This document shows positions 1-9,170 of a stretch of 14,857 bases of DNA, piece by piece; the stretch's first letter is position 1; every line of letters begins with the position of its first letter. The notes under the pieces were generated by a model that searched no databases, was not told where the DNA came from, and saw only the letters and a program-made list of their open reading frames with translations. The stretch comes from Parachlorella kessleri (taxonomy: Eukaryota > Chlorophyta > Trebouxiophyceae > Chlorellales > Chlorellaceae). The position numbers were made by a program, and so were the translations under genes. The stretch is from the NCBI GenBank assembly GCA_001598975.1, contig BBXU01002244.1:1-14857 (forward strand), written 5' to 3'.

Positions 1-3000
1 CCTGGCAGACACCCCCCGCCAGTTTGCGCCCGACTCGGGGTGTGACCTGGATGCGGGCATGAACGTGTGCGAGGGCGAGGATGGGCCGCTGCCCGTCTTC
101 AACTTCATGGACCTGACCAACGACACGTGCAGGTGGGTGGTGTGTGCGTGTGTGTGTGCGTGTGTGTGGGGGGGGGGGTTCCTGCCGGCCTGCGTTGATG
201 GGGGCGAGGCTGTGACTGGCCAGTAGCGATTACTTGGGAGGCTTGATGCTCCACAGCGGTAGGGCAAGGTGGGATGGGCCAGAATGTTGGGTGAAGCCAT
301 CAGGAGGCTGTGGGGCGAAGGCATGAGTGACCCATGCCTGCGTTCGCATTGCCGGGGCTTGCCTCCAAGCGGGTGGGGTGGGCGCTAGCAATGCCGTGTT
401 TGCCATTCTGTGAGCTGCCGCCCTTTGTGCCTCCTCACCAGGCAGCAGTGACACACTTCACACAAATGAAAGTGGCTTTTCTCGCTTTGTATTTCGTGAG
501 CAGGCGGCAGTTCACCCTGGGGCAGCTGGCGCGCATGCGGGCGATGGTACAGCAGTACCGCCCGCAGCTGTACCAGGCAGCGGCACGGGGCTACCACCTC
601 ACCCCCGTGCCCGTTGCGGGTGCCTTCCAGTCGGGCCTGCCCCCGCTGGCAGTCATCCAGGCCCAGCAGCAGGCAGCTGTGGCAGCTGGGGATGCGGGCG
701 GCGGCACCACGCGGGAGGACTCCCCTGGTAGCAGCAACAGCGGTAGCAGCAGCAGCAGCAGTGGTGTGGTTGGCAGCGTCCTGCAGGTGCGGCTGGAGGG
801 CCTGGCCTCGTCTCAAGGGCAGGCTGAGCTGGCGGCCACCGGCCAGCTGGGCACGGAGCCGCAGCAGAGCGCCTGCCTGGGGCGGGACGCTCAGAACCGC
901 ACCCTGTGGGTTGGCCAGCTGGACGGCGGGGCGGCCTGGGTGGACGCCTTCCGCATCCTGCGCCGGGGGGCACCGGGCGCGGGCAGCCCGTCCAGCTGCG
1001 TTGGCGGCAGCGGGCAGGCGGGCGATGGGGCTGGGCTGCTGTGCCCCGGGCAGCTGCCGGCCCTGCGGGTGGAGCTGAGGGTGGGGTACAGCCCAGACCC
1101 CGGCCAGAACGCCAGGTGAGGGGACCCCTGGACGCGGTGTGTGTGCGCAGGGGCAGGTTATCGCCAATAGGCATGCGTTCGGGCGCTTGCATGCGAGAAG
1201 GTTGAAGGGTATTTAGCTGCTAGGGCAGCACGGTTTGGGGTACGGCGGTGACGACTTGGCCTTTTGCTGCGATTGGCAGCGGTGAGCGGTGGTGTGTCCC
1301 TTTTGGCTTAGAGCTTACAGCTCCGCTGGGGTTGGCAGTTTGCTGATGGCAGTTCGCTTCAATTGCTCCCTGCTTTAAAAGGAGTGGCCAGCCAGAGAGA
1401 TATGGTCCGCCCCTGCTGCAGGTGCACAGCCACCGCGGCGACCCTCAGCCAGCCCCTGCAGCTGGTAGAGTGCCAGGCGCCCCTCCAGGGCCGCGTTGTC
1501 AGCCTGGAGGTGCTAGGAGTGCAGCAGCAGCCGGCAGGCGAGCAGCCGCCCCCCTGCATTTGCTCCATACAGCCGCTGTCGTTTCTTGAGGAGCCTGCTG
1601 CCGTGTGGGACGCGCCCGAGGCTGCCATGCCAGGTGGGGTGCTCGCCTGCTTCCCTGGGTGCTCTGCTGGGGCGTCGAAGTTATAAGGGAGTGTTTATGG
1701 GACCAGACCATTGGCAGGGTGTGGTGACGCCACCGGGTGGGGTTGCCGCGCCTGACATGCCTGCTGCGGCTACGCAGCGGCCCCAAGGAGTGGGAGGGGG
1801 TTGTTATGAGTGGGATGCCGTGGGCCTCGCAAGGCCTGGCTGGCGTGACTGGCTAGGGCCGCCGCTCAGCAGGTGTCGCGGACAGCATGATGGGGCTCCC
1901 ATCAGACCCACACAAAGTTCGGGCGGTGGCCACTGTTGCCAGGCAAGCAGGCCGGAGACTGTCTCCCAGCATAAAAAGTTTCCTCACTGAACCTCTGTCT
2001 AATACTTAACAATATCGTCAGAGCGACCTGCGTCTCAAGCGCTGCTGCCCCCTTCTCGGTTGTTCTCACCTGCAGGCAGCCGTTTGTCTCCCACTGGTTG
2101 GTGGCAAGCCAGCCAGTCGAGCTCCGTGGAGGCAGCTGCGCTGGCACTAGCCGGGCCCACAGCCGCGCAGGAAGAGCAGGAAGGGGACGGGCCTGACAGC
2201 AGCGGCGGGCGTGAGGCTGGCGGTGCCTGCAGCGCCACTGCAGCAGAGCTTAAGCCCTGGTGGTGAGTCAGCACCTGCTGGCCTGCCCTGGCTCCTGGCC
2301 AGGCAGCCTAGCCAGGAGCCAGGGCAGGGCAGGCCAGGCTGGCGTTGGGCTGCGTGTTTGTGCGAGGTGGGGCGAGCTGGTCACCTGCTGCGACAGCGAG
2401 CCACCAGCAGGCCGCGCAGTTTAGGGATGAACTGACTCAAACCCCAAACCCTGAAGAGGTCCCACACTGCCCTACAGGGAGTGGTGGCCGTGGGCTACTG
2501 TGTGACCTTCTGCCAACTTTGTAGTGCCAGGAAAGTGCCGCAGTTCAAAAGCCCTGTGCTCCGTTGGCGCAGGGCCCTGGACCTAGGGCTGGATGCAGTG
2601 GCAGTGCGAGGCGTGCGCCTGCTCATACCCAGCTCATGTCCCGCCGCGCTAGCTAGCGCGCAAAGTCTACTGTGCGGCTCAGACCAGGGGTGCAGCACCA
2701 GCGGAGGAAGCGGCGGCAATGCAACAGCAGGCTGCACCCCTGCCCCTGCTGTGAAGCTTACCGTGCTGGTGGGCCCTAGCCTGGAGCTGCTGATGGGCTT
2801 ACATATAGGCAGCACCATCGGCAGCCGCAAGGGCAGCGGCCAATACTTGTGCGCCGCAAACCTGGGCGTCGCGCCCGGCCGTCTGGTTGACGTGGACTGC
2901 AGGCGGGCGCTGCTGGGTGAGTTGGCAGGCCTGCTTTGCCTGCTCTGCCCGCCTGCCTCCTGTGCTTGAGGCACGTGCCTGCTTGGGACACGTGCCAAGC

Positions 3001-4862
3001 TTTGCTCTGTTGGGCCATAACCTCATCAGGCGCTGCGGTACACTGCGGTGCTTGCTCTGGCTTCTATGCAGGCACAGCCGTGTTGGTGAGAGCTGAGTTT
3101 AAATCCCCGGCCCCCCTCGAGCTCTGTTCGCTGGAGCTGGTAGGCTCACCAGAGGTGCAGCTGGGAGCCGGCATTGTCAGCCCGGGCCAGCAGGCCGCGG
3201 CTCAGGTGGGAGCTGTCTTCCTCTGGCGTGGGTCTTCTGGCAAGGGCACATGGCGGTGCTGCGGTTCGGATAGGTGCACCCCCAACACATGACAGCCTCG
3301 CCCTTATCACAGCTGGTCTGCTCTGTCATGCCAGCTTGGCGTTTTCTGGACACTTAGGGGGTGCCTACGACCTGCGATCGCGCTTTTGTTTCACCCGAGC
3401 CTCCCCTGTAGTGCAGGTGGAGCCGGCCTTGTTGCAGCCCCTGGTGGCCCTCCCCGTTGATGGCGACTCATCAACATGCTTGACAGCATCGTTGCCAGGC
3501 AGCAGCTGGAGCTTGCCACTGCAGGTGAGGCAAAACAAGGCGGGGTGGGTGGGGGGTGGGGGGGGGGCGCCTTGATGGGTGTTGGTTGTGCCAGGGGTAG
3601 CTGTGTTGTCTCGTATGTGGGTGACTGTGCAGGTGCTGCTAGTGGCGTGCCCAGGCTGCAGCTCTTTTGAGGGAGGGTAGGTTGTGCCTCCTTGCCCAAG
3701 TGGAGAAGTGCAGGGTGCAGCAGCAAGCCTTGCTTGGTGTCTGAGAGGGTGGCTTGCCTTCCTGGCTTGCAGGGCTTGCACCGGGTGCTGGCTGTCTCCA
3801 TCACAGGCGCGGGCAGCAACGTGACCGCCAGCTTGCTGGATGGAGCCGGGACGCGTGTGTGGAGCGCCGTTGTGGGCAGCCCGCCAGATGCAGGGGTGCT
3901 TGCCGCGGAGGCTTTGTTGGAGGTGGGCATGAGCCTTGCTTGCGGCAGTCGACTCTGGGTTCCCAAGTCCCATGGGACTCGGTGCAGGCTGCCGGACACA
4001 TCGCAAAACGGGCAAAGCGTGGTCTGTGCATCACAGCAGCAAGGAAGCTGAGGGCTAAGTTTACCGCGTCTAGCTTGTGAGGAATCTGCCGACCTTGGCC
4101 CTGCAGGTCAATACCTCCACCCCCGTCAAGTGGCTGTCAATCCGGGCCTGGTCTCGGCTGTGTGAGGTCCGTGTGTTTGCTGAAAGCCCCGGCACCGCCG
4201 CCTACCCCTTGGGCCAAGCAGGACCAGCCGGCAGCGCAACCCCTGCCACCAACAGCAGCAGCAGCAGCAGCAGCGCTCCTGACGGACGTGGCGGTAGGTG
4301 GCGGGCAGTTGATTTCGCTGGGCAGGATGCAGACGCGGTAGCTGACGGCGACTACCGCATGTGTCACAGCGTGGCGGACGCGGAGGCGCCGTGGCTGCTG
4401 CTCCTGCTGGGCGGGAGCTACCGGGTGGATGAGGTGGGCCTGGTCGTGGCCCAGCAGGCCCAGCAGGCGCAGCAGCCAGGGCAGAACCTCACCCTGCACG
4501 CCATCCCACCTGGCGGGGCGGCCACCTTTTTGGCTGCTGTGGAAGTCGCGCTCCCGCAGCAGCAGCAGCAGCAAGAGCAGCAAGCAGCGGCTGGCGGCCC
4601 TGCCGCCGCGCCGGGGTTGGGCAGCCCTCAGGCAGACGCAGATGCTGGGGCGGTGCAGGCAGCGTTGGAGTTGGCGGGCGCGCAGGCATGTGCTGCTGGG
4701 GTGGCGCTGGATCGCTGGCGCCGGGTTGTTGTGCAGTGTGAGCAGCTGCCCTCGCCCCCAGTGGCTGAGGCCCTGCTGCTGGTGAGGGCTGTAGGGGGGT
4801 CCGGAGGCTTCGACGTGTGTGAGGTTGAACTGGTTGGCGCGCCTGCTACCATGGTACTGTGA
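1..4862 (+). CDS. M43-like metallopeptidase with four F5/8C-like repeats (5' partial, 9 exons)
   Basis: Exons: 1-132, 504-1115, 1422-1633, 2076-2262, 2573-2916, 3072-3205, 3417-3524, 3773-3922, 4107-4862 (stop TGA 4860-4862). All eight introns are GT-AG and all phases agree; together they encode 877 residues. Exon 1 and the start of exon 2 (about residues 1-65) read LADTP..., a cysteine pair, then VFNFMDLTNDTC and RRQFTLGQLARMRAM. This is the Met-turn and C-terminal end of the M43 zinc peptidase fold; the HExxH helix lies upstream of the window. A Ser-rich linker follows (about residues 110-140), then four domains whose pattern (Cys; W/PWW-x-(V/L)-D-L-G; V-x-x-(V/I); a closing C-(S/E)-(L/V)) resembles F5/8 type C or fucolectin galactose-binding domains: about residues 168-295, 370-514, 561-645 and 712-864. 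The last has polyglutamine and the linker before it polyserine. The cysteines suggest a secreted or cell-wall protease that binds glycan; substrate unknown. The peptidase call is firm, the lectin-like assignment probable. Confidence 0.85.
133..503 (+). repeat. Intron 1 with TG microsatellite and G-run
   Basis: GT-AG intron of the M43 gene. Just after the donor come alternating TG/CG dinucleotides (141-167) and then 11 G (168-178). The acceptor CAG ends at 503. An open frame running through it from 334 is intron read-through into exon 2, not a separate start. Confidence 0.75.
874..1563 (+). other. F5/8C-like repeat 1 of the M43 protein
   Basis: Opens at the Cys of SACLGR (874-876) and closes at CICSIQPL (Cys 1561-1563), about 128 residues, split by the phase-2 intron 1116-1421. 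The core reads TLWVGQLDGGAAWVDAFRIL. A C-X15-C pair (codons 1423-1425 and 1471-1473) precedes APLQGRVVSLEVLG. Cysteines at both ends of such a beta-sandwich usually bond to each other; that bond is inferred here. Confidence 0.65.
2228..3127 (+). other. F5/8C-like repeat 2 of the M43 protein
   Basis: Opens at GACSAT (Cys 2228-2230) and closes at LCSLELVG (Cys 3125-3127), about 145 residues over three exons. Joining 2262 to 2573 gives ELKPWWALDLGLDAVAVRGV, the clearest PWW-x-(V/L)-D-L-G motif of the four, and this match decided the acceptor at 2571-2572. A C-X15-C pair lies at 2850-2852 and 2898-2900. Confidence 0.72.
2282..2328. repeat. 18-bp perfect inverted repeat inside M43 intron 4
   Basis: Arms 2282-2299 and 2311-2328 are perfect reverse complements separated by 11 bases. 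One mismatch beyond the arms is followed by another possible pair. It lies 20 bases after the donor at 2263, so the pre-mRNA could form a GC-rich stem-loop next to the 5' splice site. The function is unknown; it could be a small foldback element or intron structure. Confidence 0.8.
3477..4163 (+). other. F5/8C-like repeat 3 of the M43 protein (short form)
   Basis: Opens at STCLTA (Cys 3477-3479) and closes at LCEVRVF (Cys 4161-4163), only about 85 residues over three exons joined at phase 0. The core is SSWSLPLQ joined to GLHRVLAVSITG. It lacks the inner C-X15-C pair of the other three repeats and the stretch around it, so it is a reduced or diverged copy. Confidence 0.6.
3525..3772 (+). repeat. 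M43 intron 7 with G-tract
   Basis: GT-AG intron (GTGAGG donor, TTGCAG acceptor). A nearly pure G tract with occasional T and A occupies 3542-3567, about 20 bases after the donor, as in intron 1. Confidence 0.7.
4362..4820 (+). other. F5/8C-like repeat 4 of the M43 protein (single exon)
   Basis: Opens at YRMCHS (Cys 4362-4364) and closes at DVCEVELVG (Cys 4818-4820), about 153 residues in one exon. The core reads APWLLLLLGGSYRVDEVGLV. A polyglutamine insert (about 4555-4590) interrupts it, and the C-X15-C pair is at 4689-4691 and 4737-4739. The protein ends 13 residues after the closing Cys. Confidence 0.68.
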
Positions 4863-6400
4863 CGAACGATTCCTCCCCCTCATTTGGGGCACCCGTGGCT
4901 AGAACTTCACTCACCATTTTCCCCTGAATTTTGTCTCGTAGTTCCTGATCACGCACCTGCCCGTGCATAGCTTCCAACACTGCTGACAGCCAGGCCAGAT
5001 AGCTTGGAGGACGGACTGTGCCGTGCATGCAAAGTGTGCGCACTTTTGTTTCTGCTTACAACTACTATCAACCTTCACTATAACCCTTGCTCTGCGCTCG
5101 TCCCGTCAGCTTTACCCAACCCCCTGTCTCCTCGCTCAAAGTTAGGAAGTTAGGGGCATGCGGGATACCGGGCTTTGCTGGACTTTATGTGCTATGGTTG
5201 GGTGGTTGTCTGGTGCCATGAAGATGTCCGCTGTTTCATTTGTGTCTCCCTTATCTGTGTGCTTCGGTCGCTGCAGCGGTGTGCTATGTGGCAGTAGGGT
5301 GGCTGGTTTGGTTGCTGTTGTGAAGGCCCCAGGGCTGCAAATTGCCTTGCCAAGGCTACAGAGGGCAGCGGAAAGGGGAGCTTGCTTCCTCTTCCATGAT
5401 TCTTTGCTCTGTGAGGCCTGCTGCGACAAGTGTCCGGCCGTCGGACCTGATGTTCCAACAGAGCAGGCCATGAAGGGAGAAGGCCAACTGGATTAGCAAG
5501 CACCAGGGCGTAGATGCAACCCGCCCTTGCAGTATATTACACCTCTCAACTCTCCTCTGTTTGCAGTATATGCCACCAATTACAGATATCTCTGGCAAAG
5601 CACGGGCATAATTGCAGAGAATCCTGTCAGTCCAGCACAACCCTGCCTATTGCCTGCCGGCAATGCGACGGCAGCTGCAACCGTCCATAGGTACAAAGGG
5701 TCCCTTGGCGAGCACACAGCACCCACTGCGAACCCTATCCTTTCAGCGACGTTTCTGTGGATATGGCTGCTGATTAGAACAGCTGGAACGAACAGTTGCA
5801 CCTAGAACAGAGTGCCTCAACCTTTGCAAGATTCCTTTGCAAATTTAAGACTGGCCTCTGCCTGGGCGCCAGCGCCCTCTAGGCGCGTACCTGGCAGGGG
5901 GGTTTTGTTACGGCCCGCAAATAGTGCTGATATTGAGCAATGTAGTAGCTGAGGCTATCGGCACCGCTCATTCCGACCACCGGCGGCACCCTCTTTCACC
6001 CCGTGCCATGCCGCAGCCAAGACGCCTGTATCCAATTCCAAAGACCACTTCACGTACCGTGGATATCTTTACTGATACTATGCGCCCATACCAGAGGGGT
6101 CAGAGGAAGCCAGGCTACGCGCGGCAACTCTCTAAAAGTCTTGGAAGCACCAGCGAAGGACCCCCAGTCCGCCGTGCAGGTTGCTGTCCCAGATCTTGGT
6201 GTATATATATATTTACAATAGTTTAGCCTAGCTGCATACAAATTAAGCTGCCCACGGTAGTGAAGTCTGTACTAGCGACATCGCTACCAGCATTCGCCTT
6301 CCGTTGGTGGTCTTTTCCGGCAAGCTTACGGTCAGGAGATCTCTCTCAGGTCGGTCGCTCAAAGACCTCGGCGGTGTCCATTCCACTGTCCAAGGGAGAC
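4863..6400. other. Intergenic: M43 3' UTR and Lin0512 5' flank, no gene seen
   Basis: About 1.5 kb between the M43 stop and the Lin0512 start, less GC-rich than the genes around it. It must contain the M43 3' UTR, but I see no plus-strand TGTAA after the stop; a TGCAA variant near 5029 is the only weak alternative. Open frames here (for example 5158-5496) have no recognisable domain, splice context or codon bias. A 9-base direct repeat (5821-5829 and 5834-5842) is the only small repeat noticed. Confidence 0.6.
6202..6214 (+). promoter_or_regulatory. TATA-like AT run, candidate Lin0512 promoter
   Basis: An alternating TA tract in otherwise GC-rich DNA, about 190 bases before the Lin0512 ATG. 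If it works as a TATA box, the 5' UTR would be about 160 bases. It overlaps a minus-strand TGTAA (6213-6217), for which no matching minus-strand gene is seen. Position and composition are the only support. Confidence 0.3.
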
Positions 6401-8153
6401 ATGACGGCTTCCCCAGCTGCAGCCAGCACACCCAAGGTACTGCCAGCAAGGGGCCCCCTCGCACGACCTGCAAAGCCGGCCAAGCAGCAGGCACACCACG
6501 TGCGTGGTCGGTGGCCATGCCCCCGCCAGGGACTTGGGAGGGTGACAGCCTTCCAGGCGGAGGCGGCCGCTCCCACCACCCTGTCGGGGACCACCCACAC
6601 GCACTACCGCCTGCCAGAGGGGTGGACCCAGGCGAGTGAGCAAGGGACTGGACGGCTTGCGGGGGGGAGGGGGGACACCTTAGGGCGTAGGGAGTTCTGC
6701 AAAACACATGAATAGCAAGCTTGTACCCCTTGGCCCCCTGGCACCACCAAGGCGCCCACCAGTGATGAGGCTCATGGGAGAAACGATGGGCACCGCTGTG
6801 CTGGCCCTTGCAATCCTCCACAGTGTGCCGTGTTGCAGGTGCTGGCCGTACAAGTAGGAACAGGCTGCGATCTGCATGGTCAGAGCGCAACGGTGAGTGT
6901 GTCTTTATAATGCACTGCCGCCTGCCTCCCACCAGCGCTCACCACTACTACAACCAACCCGAACTGTTTCCCACATTTTGAGAGATGCCACTTACTGAGG
7001 CTTAAGCTCTCACCCCGGGGGCGGTCCCCATCTTAGGATTGCACCACCAGCGCTGCTTGGGCTGCCATTGCTGCTGCAGAAAGCGGCTGAGCGGGCCTGC
7101 CGGCATGCCATCGAGTTTGTAGATCTGCCCTGCGTGCATGACACGGTGCCAGGCAGATACGAAGGCATCAAGCTCAAGGCGAGTGGTGGTGTGTGGGTAG
7201 TGTGTGTGCACGGGTAGGGGTACAGGTGGGGTGGGGTGGCGAGTGGGTGGGTGGGGTGCAGTATTGCACTGTCAAACCCCACACTATTAATCTCATGGCG
7301 CCTCGGTTCAGGTTAGTCATTGGTTGCCAGGTGGTAAGCTACCTGCCTGTTCTGCACTGCCCTTGAGACCATGTTGCGACGCTGCCACGCTGGCTGTCCA
7401 GCATGGAGTGCGCGCTGCTGTAGCTGCATACACCTCCCTCTCGTCTCCCCGCCTCTCCTCTCCCAGCAGCCAGTGCTCAACTATGTGCATAAACAGTTAC
7501 ACGCCCAGCCCAGCCAGGACCCTTCACAAGGCTTCACCTGCGCTGGGCCTGTGTCTATCTATGCAGGTGAAGGTGGCCTGCCCCAACCCCGGCATGGTGG
7601 ACCTGTGCCAGCTGAAGACGTGCTTCAGCTATGGCAAGCTGGAGATTGAGGTGGTGGAGGGGGGCATGCTGTGCAGCAGCCACCACATCGTGCCGGACCT
7701 AGGTGAGAGGGCAGGGTCCTTGTGGTTGATTCGTTGGTGGCGTCAGGGCTGGAGCCTTCTGGCGGCTTGGAATGGGGCGGGGCGGGGCGGGGGGGCCAAC
7801 AGTGAGCTGGTAGGCGGGTTGCACCACCCACTTTGAAGGGTGGTGCTCGCGCGGCTTTGTGCAACACAAGACATGCAGAGGCCTGGTGTGCAAGCCTGTC
7901 CTGGCTGTCTAAGAGATTGCAGTTGTGGCATTTGGCTTTCTCGTAGCAGAGTGGTGCGAGAGGTACGTTGTCAGTAAAGCCCATGCTTGAGGCCAGGTGT
8001 TGGGGGTTTGTGGCACCACTTGCTGAGTTTGCGTGACATGACACCAGGGGGGGAGAGGCAGATCTGCTGACAAATGGACGGATGCCTTTTGGTGCAGGGG
8101 AGGGGCGAGATGATATGTATGTGGCTGTAGCTGCGGTAACTGTGGGCTACTAA
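6401..8153 (+). CDS. Lin0512-family protein, five exons, complete
   Basis: Exons: 6401-6631, 6839-6892, 7080-7178, 7567-7702, 8098-8153 (stop TAA 8151-8153), 191 residues. Residues from about 68 read YRLPEGWTQ, VLAVQVGTGCDLHGQSAT, KAAERACRHAIEF, CFSYGKLEIEVVEGGMLCSS and finally DDMYVAVAAVTVGY. I recognise this from memory as the Lin0512 family (bacterial proteins of about 115 residues with plant relatives; function unknown). The family match, including the VTVGY end, confirms the splicing. The start is the only in-frame ATG of exon 1. The first 55 or so residues are rich in Ala, Pro, Ser, Arg and Lys with a single acidic residue, and hold GRVTA, a possible V-x-A cleavage site, so chloroplast import is plausible but unproven. 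Introns 1 and 3 begin with GC (AG|GCGAGT); introns 2 and 4 are GT-AG. A TGTAA lies 263 bases after the stop. Confidence 0.85.
6632..6838 (+). other. GC-AG intron 1 of the Lin0512 gene
   Basis: The donor reads CAG|GCGAGT and the acceptor TTGCAG. Phase 0 on both sides joins WTQ to VLAVQV, as the family requires. A G-tract (6661-6674) follows the donor. No GT donor nearby keeps the frame and the family sequence. Confidence 0.75.
7179..7566 (+). other. GC-AG intron 3 of the Lin0512 gene, with TG/G-rich repeat
   Basis: The donor reads AAG|GCGAGT and the acceptor ATGCAG, phase 0 on both sides, joining EGIKLK to VKVACP. A long TG- and GGGTG-rich stretch runs from about 7183 to 7260. Confidence 0.7.
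7772..7796 (+). repeat. G-rich (GGGGC) tract in Lin0512 intron 4
   Basis: Three GGGGC-type units followed by a G8 run, about 70 bases inside the GT-AG intron 7703-8097. Four or more G-runs with one-base spacers could form a G-quadruplex in the sense RNA. Confidence 0.65.
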
Positions 8154-8415
8154 AGTTTCCCCTGCCCAAGTTTTGGTCAGAACTCAAGAGGTTGCCGAGC
8201 CCAGCGTCTTGGGCAGCAGCTAGGAATGTGAGTGGATGTCCCAGCGCTGTTTGGGTCTATTGTGCACTGCACTGGTGTGCAGTTGCAAGCATTCCGTGAC
8301 ACTGCCGTGAAACCCCGCATTGGTCGTACTGCGCTACTGTTCCCGAGCTACAACTTGCCAGATTCCATACTGCTTGCCCAGCTTGATCCAGCTGGTATTT
8401 GTGAGGTTGTCCATG

Positions 8416-8420
8416 TGTAA
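8416..8420 (+). terminator. TGTAA poly(A) signal, Lin0512 gene
   Basis: TGTAA is the usual poly(A) signal of green-algal nuclear genes. This is the first sense-strand copy seen after the TAA stop at 8151-8153, which gives a 3' UTR of about 280 bases. Confidence 0.6.
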
Positions 8421-9170
8421 ATACAGCTTATAGCGAGCATGTTGTTGAGTGAGGAGACTGTGAAAACGCCAGCAGAGTGAGCACAGTTGATGCACACTGA
8501 GCACCATCAAAGCAGGACGATCAAAGTTGTAGGAGGACTCTCATGGTCACCTTTAAGATGCTTTGCAACATGCGCTTGTTATGCACCGCTAGCTTCTGCT
8601 GACAAAGGTGGAATGCTAGACCAGCAGTCAGGCCCAGGTCTCCAGAACACTCTCTCTCTTAGGTTCTCACCACCTACCACTGGTTGAGGGTGATTCTGCA
8701 TAGAAACCAAGAGTGCAGCTTGGCGTCGCAGCTAAATTTTCAGCCTCCGCTGAAACGATGGATGGGTGCAACACATGGGTGAGGAGTCCATGCTCAGTAG
8801 TAGCACACCAGTCATGCCATTACTGGGGAGAGAAGTACTGGCTCAGAACTCAGGCAAGACTCAGGCTCATTCTCCATCCAGCCCTGTCAGTCCAGTCCAG
8901 CCCAGGTCTACTCCCTGTTCACACTACCTGCCACTCATGCTAATTACTGATTGGCACCAACAACCAACCATGCAATGGTGACCAGGAGGGGGGGGTGAGG
9001 AGGGGGGGGGGGGGTCGTCCTTGTGCAACGCCAGCTGTCAGCTGTGTTGCGCCATGCACCCTCAGTGCTGTTCATCTGCCTAGCACCAATGCCCCCACCA
9101 CCACCACCCACCAAAACCGGTTCACACACGCGAGTCCACCCCTCCCCTGGTGGCTTCAAGCCAGAAGTTC
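8421..9170. other. Convergent intergenic DNA with long G-tract
   Basis: Lies between the 3' ends of the Lin0512 (plus) and hydrolase (minus) genes. It has no recognisable coding region. The hydrolase 3' UTR must be here, but no minus-strand TGTAA was found. A G-tract with A and T interruptions (8984-9014, ending in 13 G) is the striking element; in the hydrolase transcript it would read as poly-C. Confidence 0.6.

Noticed and set aside
385..1167. Long open frame on the minus strand (260 codons)
   Set aside because: It is the antisense shadow of M43 exon 2, whose plus-strand frame has domain matches and clean splice sites.
3365..4015. Minus-strand open frames of about 200 codons
   Set aside because: They cross M43 exons 7-8 and introns with no recognisable domain, and follow from low stop density in GC-rich DNA.
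4137..4892. Minus-strand open frame of 251 codons
   Set aside because: Antisense to M43 exon 9; its Leu-rich run is only the polyglutamine CAG tract read backwards.
5158..5496. Plus-strand Cys-rich open frame of 112 codons
   Set aside because: No signal peptide, domain or splice context, and the base composition is unlike the real exons nearby; probably chance.
7037..7079. Longer form of Lin0512 exon 3 using an upstream TAG acceptor
   Set aside because: That acceptor gives the wrong phase after exon 2 and adds residues absent from the family; CAG at 7077-7079 fits both.
8232..8420. Short plus-strand open frame of 62 codons
   Set aside because: It lies within the Lin0512 3' UTR and ends at the TGTAA signal; no family features.
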